From Alphaproteobacteria bacterium (GTDB lineage Bacteria > Pseudomonadota > Alphaproteobacteria > Rhizobiales > Aestuariivirgaceae): a DNA stretch of 11,454 nt. The DNA is taken from positions 1 to 11,454 of the forward strand of contig JAHEJE010000053.1 in assembly GCA_024639035.1 (NCBI GenBank), written 5' to 3'. Below the pieces are notes generated by a model that was given only the letters and a program-made list of their open reading frames with translations, was not told the DNA's origin and made no database searches. Position 1 is the first letter of the stretch. Each line of letters opens with the position of its first letter. The translations under genes and the position numbers were made by a program. Positions 1-7,255 of this stretch are shown in pieces.

Positions 1-893
1 TTCGTTTGCGGCGTGTCGTCAGGCGATGCCGGATCAGCGGCTTCGACGGTGTCGGTTTCGGTATCCGCTTCCTCGTGCTGGGATCGCGTGCCGAAAGCCT
101 GCCGTGCATGCAATGTCGACGGTTCCGGTGCGGCGGGTTCGGCTTCATCGATGGCACTGTCGGCGGCCAGTGCCGGGCCGGCGTCGGCATGGTCATGGGC
201 AACAGGTTCAGCAGTGAACAGCTCTTCGTCCTCGGCAAAGTACAGGCGGTTCTGCGGGCTGAGGACCGGTGCGGCGGCCGCTGCCGGCTGTTCCGGCGCC
301 TCCGGCTCGTCGGATGCCTGCGGGCCAGCGTTGCCGGAGAAGGATGAAAGGCTGTGCTGCAAATGGGCCAGCAGCCGCATTGCCTTGGTGATCCGCTGGG
401 CCAGGACGTCCTGGCGCCAGCCGGTTTCGAACAGCTCGTTGACATTGGTATCGAGTTCATTGACCTTCGGGTCGTCGCTGGCGGAACTGCGTAAGTCGCT
501 GACGGTTTTCTGCAGCGCCTCGGCGGTGGCGATCAGGGCCTGTGAAAGTTCTGCCGCGTCGTCGGCCAGGCTGGCGAACACCGCTTGCTTGTTGGTGATG
601 GCGCAGGTGTCCTTCAACATGTCGTTGCGCACCGCGCAGATATCTTCTCCGGTCGCTTCGATGGCAAGCGCCAGCTCGCGCAGGTCGTCGTCGGCCGATG
701 CATCGCTGACGGTGGGCTTGATGTTGTCTTCCAGGCGCTGGATGGCCTGGAGCAGCGTTTGGGTGTCAGCGACCCGGTTGCGCTGGGCAAACTCGCTGAG
801 GAACTGGCGGCCGCGATCGGTTTCCATCACCGCGGCTTTAATCGAATCGAACTCCTGATCGGAAAAAACCGACGTATCGGCTGGCTTGCTCAT
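1..893 (-). CDS. CheZ-like phosphatase-family protein, C-terminus cut by window edge
   Basis: This is an open frame of 297 codons from ATG at 893 to the window edge with no stop, so the protein is partial at its C-terminus. The N-terminus (residues 14-45) has a motif with METDRGRQFL and FAQRNRVADT, which I recall from alphaproteobacterial proteins annotated as protein phosphatase CheZ. Residues 70-180 look helical. Residues 161-169 read QDVLAQRIT, giving D162-x3-Q166; CheZ phosphatases use an Asp and a Gln with this spacing (usually QD-x-TGQ) to dephosphorylate CheY-type receivers. Here the usual Thr-Gly is Leu-Ala. From about residue 185 on the chain is a low-complexity Ala/Pro/Glu/Asp tail, probably disordered. 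No chemotaxis genes lie nearby, so the partner may be another response regulator. No strong Shine-Dalgarno is visible before the ATG. It follows dgcA by 131 bp on the same strand. Family assignment is moderate; activity is inferred. Confidence 0.72.
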   Translation of the reverse strand, partial: MSKPADTSVFSDQEFDSIKAAVMETDRGRQFLSEFAQRNRVADTQTLLQAIQRLEDNIKPTVSDASADDDLRELALAIEATGEDICAVRNDMLKDTCAITNKQAVFASLADDAAELSQALIATAEALQKTVSDLRSSASDDPKVNELDTNVNELFETGWRQDVLAQRITKAMRLLAHLQHSLSSFSGNAGPQASDEPEAPEQPAAAAAPVLSPQNRLYFAEDEELFTAEPVAHDHADAGPALAADSAIDEAEPAAPEPSTLHARQAFGTRSQHEEADTETDTVEAADPASPDDTPQT

Positions 894-980
894 GACTGGT
901 ACTCAACTCTGCTGACTGGGGGCGCCGGCAGGTCGTGGAGAACCGTCAGCGCACATGCCGGCGATGATCGCGCAAAGTGG

Positions 981-995
981 TTAGCGAAAGGTTAG
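981..995 (-). promoter_or_regulatory. Possible degenerate CtrA box upstream of the CheZ-like gene
   Basis: On the minus strand the sequence reads CTAA, seven bases, CTAA. Each half differs from the CtrA consensus TTAA-N7-TTAA at one base, and the spacing is exact. It lies about 88 bp upstream of the ATG at 893, in the gap after dgcA, where an independent promoter for the CheZ-like gene could sit. Six of eight consensus bases is weak evidence on its own. The case rests on the exact spacing, the intergenic position and a perfect box elsewhere in the window. Confidence 0.28.
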
Positions 996-1024
996 GCGGC
1001 GTCGAAATTACTCCCGGCGGGCGG

Positions 1025-2014
1025 TCAGCCCCACAGGCGGGTCGGCGCCGGCAGCATCGTGCCGCCGTCAAATGTTATGCCGGGTGAGCGGTCCCGCTGC
1101 AGCAGCAATGGCCCGTCGAGGTCGACGAATGCGGCTTTCTGGGCGTAGAGCATGGCCGGCGCCATGGCCAGCGACGTGGCCAGCATGCAGCCGGCCATGA
1201 CCTGCAGTCCCACGGCAAGGGCAGCATCGGTCATCGCCAGCGCCTCGGTCAGGCCGCCGGTCTTGTCGAGCTTGATGTTCACCGCATCGTATTTTCCGAT
1301 GAGACCGGGCAGGCCGGAGCGGTCATGGGCCGATTCATCGGCGCAGATGCAGACCGGATGGTCGAACTCCTGCAAATACTCGTCATCGCCCGCCGGCAGC
1401 GGCTGTTCAACAAGTTCGATGCCGGTTTCCTTGCAGACGAGGAGAATGTCGCGCAGGGCACTGGGGGTCCAGCCCTCGTTGGCATCGACGATCAGACGGC
1501 TGTGCGGGGCGGCGGCGCGCACGGCGCGCAGGCGCTCGGCGTCGCCATCGCGACCCAGTTTCAGTTTCAGCAGCGGGCGTCCGTTGCGGGTTGCGGCCGC
1601 TGCAGCCTTGGCCATGACATCGGGCGTGTCCAGCCCGATGGTGAAGGCCGTCACCAAGGAGCGCGGCTCGGGCAGGCCGGCAAGCTGCCACGCCGGTTTG
1701 CCGGCGCGCTTTGCTTCAAGATCCCACAGGGCGCAGTCGACGGCATTCCTGGCCGCCTTCGGAGCGATGTGCGCAGCGAGGTGGTGGCGGTCGAGACCGG
1801 CCTCGATGGCGCCCCGGGCGGCCTCAAGGGCGGCAATCGCGCCATTGACGGTTTCGCCATAGCGGGCATAGGGCACGCATTCGCCGCGGCCGGTGATGCC
1901 GTCCTGTTGCAGCGTCACGACAATGACATCAGCCGAAGTCTTGGCACCGCGCGAAATGGTGAAGCGGCCGGCAATCGGCCAGCTTTCTTCGGCGATGGTG
2001 AGCTTGCGGGTCAC
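1025..2014 (-). CDS. dgcA: DgcA-type N-acetyl-D-Glu racemase / dipeptide (Ala-Glu) epimerase, enolase superfamily
   Basis: This 329-residue protein of the mandelate racemase/muconate lactonizing subgroup is full length. The capping domain spans about residues 1-115, with PIAGRFTISRG at 13-23 and GRGECVPYARYGE at 42-54, typical of dipeptide epimerases. The barrel carries the expected active site: K150-x-K152 (acid/base), metal ligands D177, E203 and D226, and K248 in IKLDKTGG. D298-L-D300 is the DxD that binds the substrate amino group in Ala-Glu epimerases. Family members epimerize L-Ala-D/L-Glu in murein peptide recycling, or, as DgcA, racemize N-acetyl-D-Glu in D-glutamate catabolism; sequence alone does not separate these. 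The start is GTG at 2014: an in-frame stop lies two codons upstream, and the N-terminus matches the family. The GTG overlaps the stop of an apparent dgcN remnant. No intact DgcN is in the window. All catalytic residues are present. Confidence 0.88.
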   Translation of the reverse strand: MTRKLTIAEESWPIAGRFTISRGAKTSADVIVVTLQQDGITGRGECVPYARYGETVNGAIAALEAARGAIEAGLDRHHLAAHIAPKAARNAVDCALWDLEAKRAGKPAWQLAGLPEPRSLVTAFTIGLDTPDVMAKAAAAATRNGRPLLKLKLGRDGDAERLRAVRAAAPHSRLIVDANEGWTPSALRDILLVCKETGIELVEQPLPAGDDEYLQEFDHPVCICADESAHDRSGLPGLIGKYDAVNIKLDKTGGLTEALAMTDAALAVGLQVMAGCMLATSLAMAPAMLYAQKAAFVDLDGPLLLQRDRSPGITFDGGTMLPAPTRLWG

Positions 2015-2115
2015 GTTTCACTGTGGGGTAAGCGACGGACAAACTCGTCGATAACCGGGCCGTGGCCGGTCCGGCACATCGGCGAGAAACAGCAGATAGG
2101 GGGCCGGATTCCCAT
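2011..2115 (-). pseudogene. dgcN: Apparent remnant of dgcN (DUF1611 N-acetyltransferase): both ends kept, middle deleted
   Basis: In one minus-strand frame, 2101-2069 encodes PYLLFLADVPD, close to the N-terminal PYLLFLGD-x-PD that I recall from DgcN/DUF1611 proteins. That frame has no start codon; the nearby ATG at 2115 is one base out of phase with it. In the next frame, 2076-2014 encodes CRTGHGPVIDEF followed by nine residues and a TGA at 2013-2011, resembling the DgcN C-terminus (RxG followed by a VD-rich helix). The TGA overlaps the dgcA GTG as GTGA, the classic coupled-operon junction, and dgcN usually sits directly upstream of dgcA. DgcN acetylates D-glutamate, the step before DgcA, and is normally more than 300 residues. 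The simplest reading is loss of about 0.9 kb plus a small indel. Family motifs are from memory and need an alignment. Confidence 0.5.
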
Positions 2116-2132
2116 CACACCAGGACGAAGCC

Positions 2133-5100
2133 CTAGCTATCCAGCCTGCCGGCGGCCTGGGCGAGCATGATGTAGAGTTTGCCGCTTTCAGATGCGAGGC
2201 AGGCATCGATTACCTTTTCGCCGTTAGGGCCTTCGGCGACGGTGTCGAGCAGGCGCTCGAACAGGCGGATGAAGGCATCGACGCGGCCGCGCATCAGGCG
2301 TTGCGACCGGTAGCGGTCGGCAACGTCGGTCTGAAGCTTGTTGCTGATGCGGCGGTACAGGTGATGGGTGTAGACGTGGCCCTCGCCGGTCTTGAACTTG
2401 CTTTCCAGGTTGTCGGGCAGGTCGCCGTCGATTGCCTCGGCCAATCCGCGGGTGGCGCTGTTGAGCTTGCTGACAAGCTTTTCCGTTTCCGGACCCACCG
2501 ACGCGGTGTCAACGGACTTGTTGCCGTTGGTGGCCTTCCGGCCATTCTGTTTACCGGCGTCGGCTTCGAGCGTCGGCATCAGGTCGGCGCTGCCGCGCGG
2601 TGCCTTGGCCTTTGCCAACTCGTTGACATCGCGACCGCGCAGTGTGGCCTGGTCTTCGCTCGCCGTGCTCCGCGCTGCCTGGGATTTCCGGGCGCCCGAC
2701 GTCTGCATCAGCGGAGCAGCAGACGGGACGCCCTCAGCTTTTCCCGGGCTTTGATCCCCCTCATCGGGCGGCAGGTATATCCCCGGTCCCGACAGGTCCA
2801 GCACGGCGCTCTGGCGCTTGACGATATCGGCCAGGGCGCTGAGTGCCGTGATCTGGTCGGAGACGACCCGGCGCATGGCATCGGCGTTGGTGCGGGTTTC
2901 TTCCGGAAGGTCGAGGATCGAACGCTTCAGTTCGTTACGCGCGGCATCGACTTCCTTGACCACCTTTTGCGCCATCACGCGCATGTCCTGGGCGGTGTCG
3001 GCGAACTCCTTGTTGGTCGACTGCAGCATCTGGCGCATAGAAGTCATGACGCTCTCATGCTGATCGCGCAGAGCCTTGGCGGTTTGCTGAATCTGGTTGT
3101 CGGAGGTTGCCTCCAGCCGCCCGATTTCCTCCTCGAAGGAGGCTGCGGCGCTTGTCGTTTGCGACGAGATCAGCTTGGCGATTTCCTCGCCGCGGGTATG
3201 GGCACTGGTCAGCGAGTCCTCGATCAGGACCATGTAGTTGCGCATCATGCCGTCGACGTCAGCGGCCTTGGCGGTCAATTGGCTGGTCAGATCGCCGAGG
3301 ATATCCTCGCGGCTGGCAAGAACCTTCTCGATACCGTCGTTGAACCGGGTGATCGAGCGTTCGACGACGGTGCCGACTTCTGACAGCCGGTCGGAAATCT
3401 TGTGGCTCGAGGTTTCCATCCGGCCGGTGAGCTGGGTGGAAATGCCTTCGATGCGGTCATCGAGCACATTGGCGGTTTCGGCCAGCTTGTCGGTAAGGAA
3501 ATCGTTGGTCTTCTCGATGTGCTTGGTGAACTTGACGCTGGCATCGTCGAGCCGGCGATAGGTTGCGTTGCCGCGATCCTCCAGCAGTTTCGAGGCATCG
3601 TCGATGCGCTCGACCAGCGTGCCGGTGGTCTGTTCGAAGCGTAGCGTCACCGCCTCGGTGCTCTCATGCAGGCCGGCTGCGAAGGCGCTGTTGGCCCGGC
3701 CGAGTTCACCTACCAGATGGCTGCTTGCACCGTCGAGGCCTTCGGCAAAGGCAATTCCGGACTTGTTGAGATTGTCGAGGATGATCTCGCCAGTGGATTC
3801 CAGCTTGCTGGTGAAGGCGTCGCTGGTGCTGTCGAGCTGTTCGTTGAAGGTCTGGGTTGTGGCCGAGAGCCGATCGGCCAGGGTCCTGGTCGATGCATCC
3901 ATTCTTCCGGTGATGGCGCCGCTTGCGGTGTCAAGTTGTTCGGTGAGTTCATGGCCCGTCGTGGAGAGCCGCTCAGCCAGACTTCTGGCCGACCCATCGA
4001 GTTTTGCGGACATCGAACTGCTGGCCGTATCGAGTTGGTCGGTGAGCTCGTCGCCTGTCGCGACGAGTTTTTCCGTCAGGTCGCGGGTCGATGTATCGAG
4101 TTCCGAAGTCAACGTCTGGCCGACGATCTCGAGCTGCTGGGTGAAGTCGCGGCTCGTGGTGGTGAGCTGCTCCGAGAGGTTTTGAGCCGACGAATCCAAC
4201 TTCTCGACCACCGTGCTGCCGGTGGTGTCGAGCTGCTCGGACAGGTCGGTGGAGATCTCGTGCAGCAGGGCGTCGGCGCCGTCAAAGCGCTCGCCGAGAA
4301 CACGGGCAGACGATTCGATGCGCTCGAACATCTGATCGCTGGTCGAGCCGAGCTGCCCGGTGAGGCGGGCGGTCGTATCTTCCAGCTTCGTGGTAATGGT
4401 CGATGAGGTCTGGTCGAGACTCTCCAAGACTTCGCCGGAGACATTCTCGAGGTCGGCATGGAACTTGGATGTCGTGGTGTCCAACCGTGACGACAGGTCG
4501 ATGGACGCCTGGTCGAGTTGCCGGGTCAGGTCGGCGGTGGTGTCGGCCAGGCGGCTGGTCATGCCTTGCGCGGCACCATCGAGCAGACCGGAAAGCTGGT
4601 CGGCGTTATCGGACAATTTCGACGAGAGCTGGTCGGACATGCCGTGCAGCTGCTGCGACATGCCACTGGTCGATTGATCGAGCCGCGAGGCCATCGAGGA
4701 TGCGGCCTCATCCAGCTCGTGGGCGATGCGGGCCGATGTGTCATCAAGGCGGGATATCATGCTGCCCGAAACGTCATCGAGCTGAGTGGTCACCCGCGAG
4801 CCGGTGTCATCGAGGCGGTGGGTGACATCGGTGGAGACCGTATCGAGCCGCTCAAGCAGGTTGGACGATGTGGCATCGAGGCGCGAAGCCATGTCTCCCG
4901 ACACCTGGTCGAGCTGTCCGATGAGGCTGGCCGAGGTCTGGTCGAGGCGCCCGGTCACGTCAGCGGTGGTGTCGGTCAGCCGGTCTGTGATCTCGCCGGA
5001 GGTCGCGGCAAGGCGCTCGGTCAGGGCGCCGGAGGTCTGCTCGAGCTGTTCGCTCATGCGCAGCGATGTCTCATCGAGGCGCGAGGCGATCTGGCCGGTG

Positions 5101-6890
5101 GTATCTGCCAGGCGTCCGGTAAGATCGCCGGAGGCAACGTCGAGCAGGCCGGACAGCTGCGAGGTGGCGTTCTCGAGACGGGCAACCATCTGGCCGGAGG
5201 TCGATTCGATGCTCTCGGTCAGGCGTGTCGTCGAGTCGTCGAGATGGCCGCTCATCAGCGTAGAGGCTTCGCTCATCCGCGAGAACAGATTGGCGGAGGT
5301 ATTGTCCAGCTTGGCGGACATGTCGTCGATGTTGCCGGCCAGCAGGGTTGTGGATTCGTCCAGTTGCGCGGACATTTGCCCGGTGGCTTCGGCAACGCGG
5401 CTGAACAGGACGCCGGAGGTCTGCTCGAGCTTGGAGGTCATATCGCCGGTCGCGGTCTCGACCTCGGAAAACAGATCCTGGGTGGTATCCTTCAGGCGCG
5501 ACGTCAGGTTGGCCGAGGACTGCTCCATGTAGTTGTAAAGCTCGTCGCGGGCCAGGGAGACCTGTTGGACGAAATCGCCGGAAACGTGCAGGAGCTTGTC
5601 GCTGAGGCCGGTGCCGGAACTTTCGATCTGTTGGGAAATCTCCACACCGGACTGCTCGATCTGCTGGGCAACCTCGCCGGCGGTCGACTTCATATGATAG
5701 GTGATATTGCCGCTTGTCGATTGCAGCAGGTCGGCGAACTGGGTGCCGGTTTCGCGCAGCTGTTCCGACAAGGTGCCCGACATGCGCTCAATGGTGCGGG
5801 CAACCTCGGCGTTGACCGCAGTGATTTCTGACGAACTGGTGCGCATGGTGTCGAGCACCGAACCCTCGATCGACTTGAGCTGATCGGTGAACTGGCCCTG
5901 TTCGCTGTTGAGGGCCTGCGTCGAAGTGGACAATGTTTCAAGTTGACTGGAAAGATTGTCTGAAAAGACCCTCATTTCATTCAACAAAACGCCAGACATC
6001 TGTTCCATGCGAGTGGTCTGGTTGCCGATCTCGCTGTTGGCCATTGCGGCCCGGCCGGCGATTTCGTCCATGGTCTGGCTGAGGCCCATGGAGGATGCGT
6101 TCAGGCCCTGTTCAAGCTGAGCCAGTGTGGTCGCGGCGTTGTGCACGACACCGCCGAGCTGGTTGGTGTTGTCTTCCAGGCGGCTGAGCAGCGGATTGGA
6201 CTCCGAGCCGATCAATTCGCCGGCCTGGTGCAGGGCGTTGCGCTGGTTTTCAAGCCCAGAGAGCAGGGTGCGGATGCGCTCTTCATTGGTGCCGAAGGCC
6301 CGCTCGATATTGGCCATTTCGCGGTGCACGACGCCTTCGAGCTCCGATGCGCGCTGCACGACATGCTCGATGCCGCCGACCAACTGCTCGACTTCCTTGC
6401 GCACGGTCTGGGTGATCGACGACAAGCCTTCGGAGGCTATTTCCTGCGGCCGCACGAGGCGCATGGCGGTGTGGATCAGGGCTTCGGAGACATGGCGCAT
6501 CTGCTGGGCGCGCCACAGCAGGAACGACGATGCCCAGAGCAGCAGGATCGGCAGGAATACCGACATCGCGGCGATGGCGACATTGGGCAGATTCTCAGCG
6601 CCGAACGGATTGGCCTGCTTGGCGAGCAAAGGGCCAAATACCGCTGAAACGGCAAGAATCCAGACCAGAGATATGGCAAATGCGAACCAGAACGGTGCCG
6701 CCGAGGGGCGCCGGCGGATGCTGGCGATCAGGGCCGCCGTACTGGCGTCGTTCTGGTTGGCGGGGTTGGCGCGAAGCGTCCGTTCCGCCGTAGGTCCGCG
6801 ATTAGAGCCCGCGGAGGCCGTTGACCTTTGCGCATCGCGCCGCGTTTGACGACGTTGTGCGCGCTTGGACTGTGAAGAGGTGCTCGCCAT
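2133..6890 (-). CDS. Giant membrane-anchored hendecad coiled-coil protein, Growth Pole Ring (GPR/RgsE)-like
   Basis: This protein has 1585 residues. Residues 1-62 are basic and Ser/Gln-rich, presumably cytoplasmic. Transmembrane helices at about 67-90 and 101-126 are separated by a loop of about ten residues, so the long C-terminal part should face the cytoplasm. Residues 130-355 are helical. Residues 356-1180 form a near-continuous run of 11-residue repeats of the form L-D-x-T-S-x-x-(L/M/V)-x-x-(R/Q). Helices continue to about 1362; a Gly/Pro/Lys-rich linker spans 1365-1465. The C-terminal domain (1466-1585) includes FERLLDTVAEGPNGEKV and ends in SGKLYIMLAQAAGRL, which I recall from rhizobial GPR-like proteins. 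Agrobacterium GPR, an apolipoprotein-like protein of roughly 2100 residues, forms a ring at the growth pole; Caulobacter TipN has a similar layout. This copy is shorter. The ATG at 6890 has only a weak purine-rich element upstream. The architecture is certain; the GPR role is inferred. Confidence 0.8.
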   Translation of the reverse strand: MASTSSQSKRAQRRQTRRDAQRSTASAGSNRGPTAERTLRANPANQNDASTAALIASIRRRPSAAPFWFAFAISLVWILAVSAVFGPLLAKQANPFGAENLPNVAIAAMSVFLPILLLWASSFLLWRAQQMRHVSEALIHTAMRLVRPQEIASEGLSSITQTVRKEVEQLVGGIEHVVQRASELEGVVHREMANIERAFGTNEERIRTLLSGLENQRNALHQAGELIGSESNPLLSRLEDNTNQLGGVVHNAATTLAQLEQGLNASSMGLSQTMDEIAGRAAMANSEIGNQTTRMEQMSGVLLNEMRVFSDNLSSQLETLSTSTQALNSEQGQFTDQLKSIEGSVLDTMRTSSSEITAVNAEVARTIERMSGTLSEQLRETGTQFADLLQSTSGNITYHMKSTAGEVAQQIEQSGVEISQQIESSGTGLSDKLLHVSGDFVQQVSLARDELYNYMEQSSANLTSRLKDTTQDLFSEVETATGDMTSKLEQTSGVLFSRVAEATGQMSAQLDESTTLLAGNIDDMSAKLDNTSANLFSRMSEASTLMSGHLDDSTTRLTESIESTSGQMVARLENATSQLSGLLDVASGDLTGRLADTTGQIASRLDETSLRMSEQLEQTSGALTERLAATSGEITDRLTDTTADVTGRLDQTSASLIGQLDQVSGDMASRLDATSSNLLERLDTVSTDVTHRLDDTGSRVTTQLDDVSGSMISRLDDTSARIAHELDEAASSMASRLDQSTSGMSQQLHGMSDQLSSKLSDNADQLSGLLDGAAQGMTSRLADTTADLTRQLDQASIDLSSRLDTTTSKFHADLENVSGEVLESLDQTSSTITTKLEDTTARLTGQLGSTSDQMFERIESSARVLGERFDGADALLHEISTDLSEQLDTTGSTVVEKLDSSAQNLSEQLTTTSRDFTQQLEIVGQTLTSELDTSTRDLTEKLVATGDELTDQLDTASSSMSAKLDGSARSLAERLSTTGHELTEQLDTASGAITGRMDASTRTLADRLSATTQTFNEQLDSTSDAFTSKLESTGEIILDNLNKSGIAFAEGLDGASSHLVGELGRANSAFAAGLHESTEAVTLRFEQTTGTLVERIDDASKLLEDRGNATYRRLDDASVKFTKHIEKTNDFLTDKLAETANVLDDRIEGISTQLTGRMETSSHKISDRLSEVGTVVERSITRFNDGIEKVLASREDILGDLTSQLTAKAADVDGMMRNYMVLIEDSLTSAHTRGEEIAKLISSQTTSAAASFEEEIGRLEATSDNQIQQTAKALRDQHESVMTSMRQMLQSTNKEFADTAQDMRVMAQKVVKEVDAARNELKRSILDLPEETRTNADAMRRVVSDQITALSALADIVKRQSAVLDLSGPGIYLPPDEGDQSPGKAEGVPSAAPLMQTSGARKSQAARSTASEDQATLRGRDVNELAKAKAPRGSADLMPTLEADAGKQNGRKATNGNKSVDTASVGPETEKLVSKLNSATRGLAEAIDGDLPDNLESKFKTGEGHVYTHHLYRRISNKLQTDVADRYRSQRLMRGRVDAFIRLFERLLDTVAEGPNGEKVIDACLASESGKLYIMLAQAAGRLDS
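3351..5825 (-). repeat. 33-bp / 11-residue coding repeat tract (about 73 hendecads)
   Basis: Within the giant gene, hydrophobic anchors (mostly Leu in LD or LE) recur every 11 residues from residue 356 to 1180. I traced them at 356-521, 528-869, 887-1096 and 1114-1180. The three breaks each add exactly seven residues: 73 x 11 + 3 x 7 = 824. Within a unit, position 1 is Leu/Ile/Met/Val/Phe, position 2 Asp/Glu, position 5 often Ser/Thr/Gly/Ala, position 8 hydrophobic, and position 11 Arg/Gln/Lys/Glu. Hendecads favour straight or slightly right-handed coiled coils, or amphipathic apolipoprotein-like helices. At DNA level the copies are diverged, so this is an old, selected periodicity and not a recent tandem expansion. 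Confidence 0.93.
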
Positions 6891-7066
6891 ACTCTGTTTC
6901 CCGATACGCCACTCAAGTAACTGTTATCGTTCGTTTTTATTCGACTCTATTAAGCAGTCACGGTCGAATTGTCCCGCGCGCGAGGGTGCCTTGAGAAGAT
7001 TTTTTGAGTTTCTGACCGGAACGCCGATACGGCAAACGGGTGCCGCAGCGACAGGCGCAACAGTGT

Positions 7067-7080
7067 GAAACGGGCGTTTC
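7067..7080. promoter_or_regulatory. Short perfect palindrome in the divergent intergenic region
   Basis: Six-base arms GAAACG and CGTTTC flank a GG spacer. It sits between two divergent genes, about 180 bp from the giant-gene start and 310 bp from the Hpt start. It could be an operator for an unidentified dimeric regulator. There is no T-run after it, so it is not a terminator. A 14-bp element can arise by chance, so confidence is low. Confidence 0.2.
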
Positions 7081-7224
7081 CAATTGCCTCGAAATGCCCG
7101 AATTGCCGCGTTTTTCCGGTCACATGCTCAAGATCTCTCGCTTGCACACCCGACCACAGGTAGCCGACGTTACAATAAAAACCGGACGGATAGAACCTTT
7201 GCGACCTCGCCATGCGCAAATATT

Positions 7225-7239
7225 TTAAAGTTTGGTTAA
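7225..7239 (+). promoter_or_regulatory. CtrA-type binding site (TTAA-N7-TTAA), full consensus match
   Basis: TTAA at 7225-7228 and TTAA at 7236-7239 are separated by exactly seven bases, which is the CtrA consensus of alphaproteobacteria. The box ends 151 bp before the chosen Hpt start (7391) and 97 bp before the alternative start at 7337. It is 335 bp from the divergent giant-gene start. In CtrA-activated promoters the box commonly overlaps the -35 region. Here a weak TTGGTT at 7232-7237, followed by 17 bases and TTTAGC at 7255-7260, would fit such a promoter reading toward the Hpt gene. The motif is seen directly; regulation is inferred. Confidence 0.6.
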
Positions 7240-7255
7240 AATTTGCAGCATTGGT

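Noticed and set aside
13..858. 281-residue plus-strand open frame rich in Ser and Ala
   Set aside because: Antisense to the CheZ-like gene, whose minus-strand translation has the recognisable conserved motifs.
3351..5825. CRISPR-like or minisatellite interpretation of the 33-bp periodicity
   Set aside because: The period is coding (11 codons), units are contiguous and diverged, there are no spacers, and the frame is open throughout.
4518..5831. 437-residue open frame on the plus strand with its own 11-residue periodicity (Gly/Arg/His-rich)
   Set aside because: It is the antisense shadow of the hendecad tract: the 33-bp codon pattern removes stops on the other strand too. It has no ribosome site and no domain, and the sense frame is clearly the gene.
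6943..6947. GANTC (CcrM methylation) site upstream of the giant gene
   Set aside because: A single GANTC in 500 bp is no more than expected by chance, so it does not support GcrA/CcrM control on its own.
6950..7219. 89-residue minus-strand open frame in the divergent intergenic region
   Set aside because: No recognisable motif or ribosome site, composition unlike the neighbours, and it would overlap probable promoter DNA.
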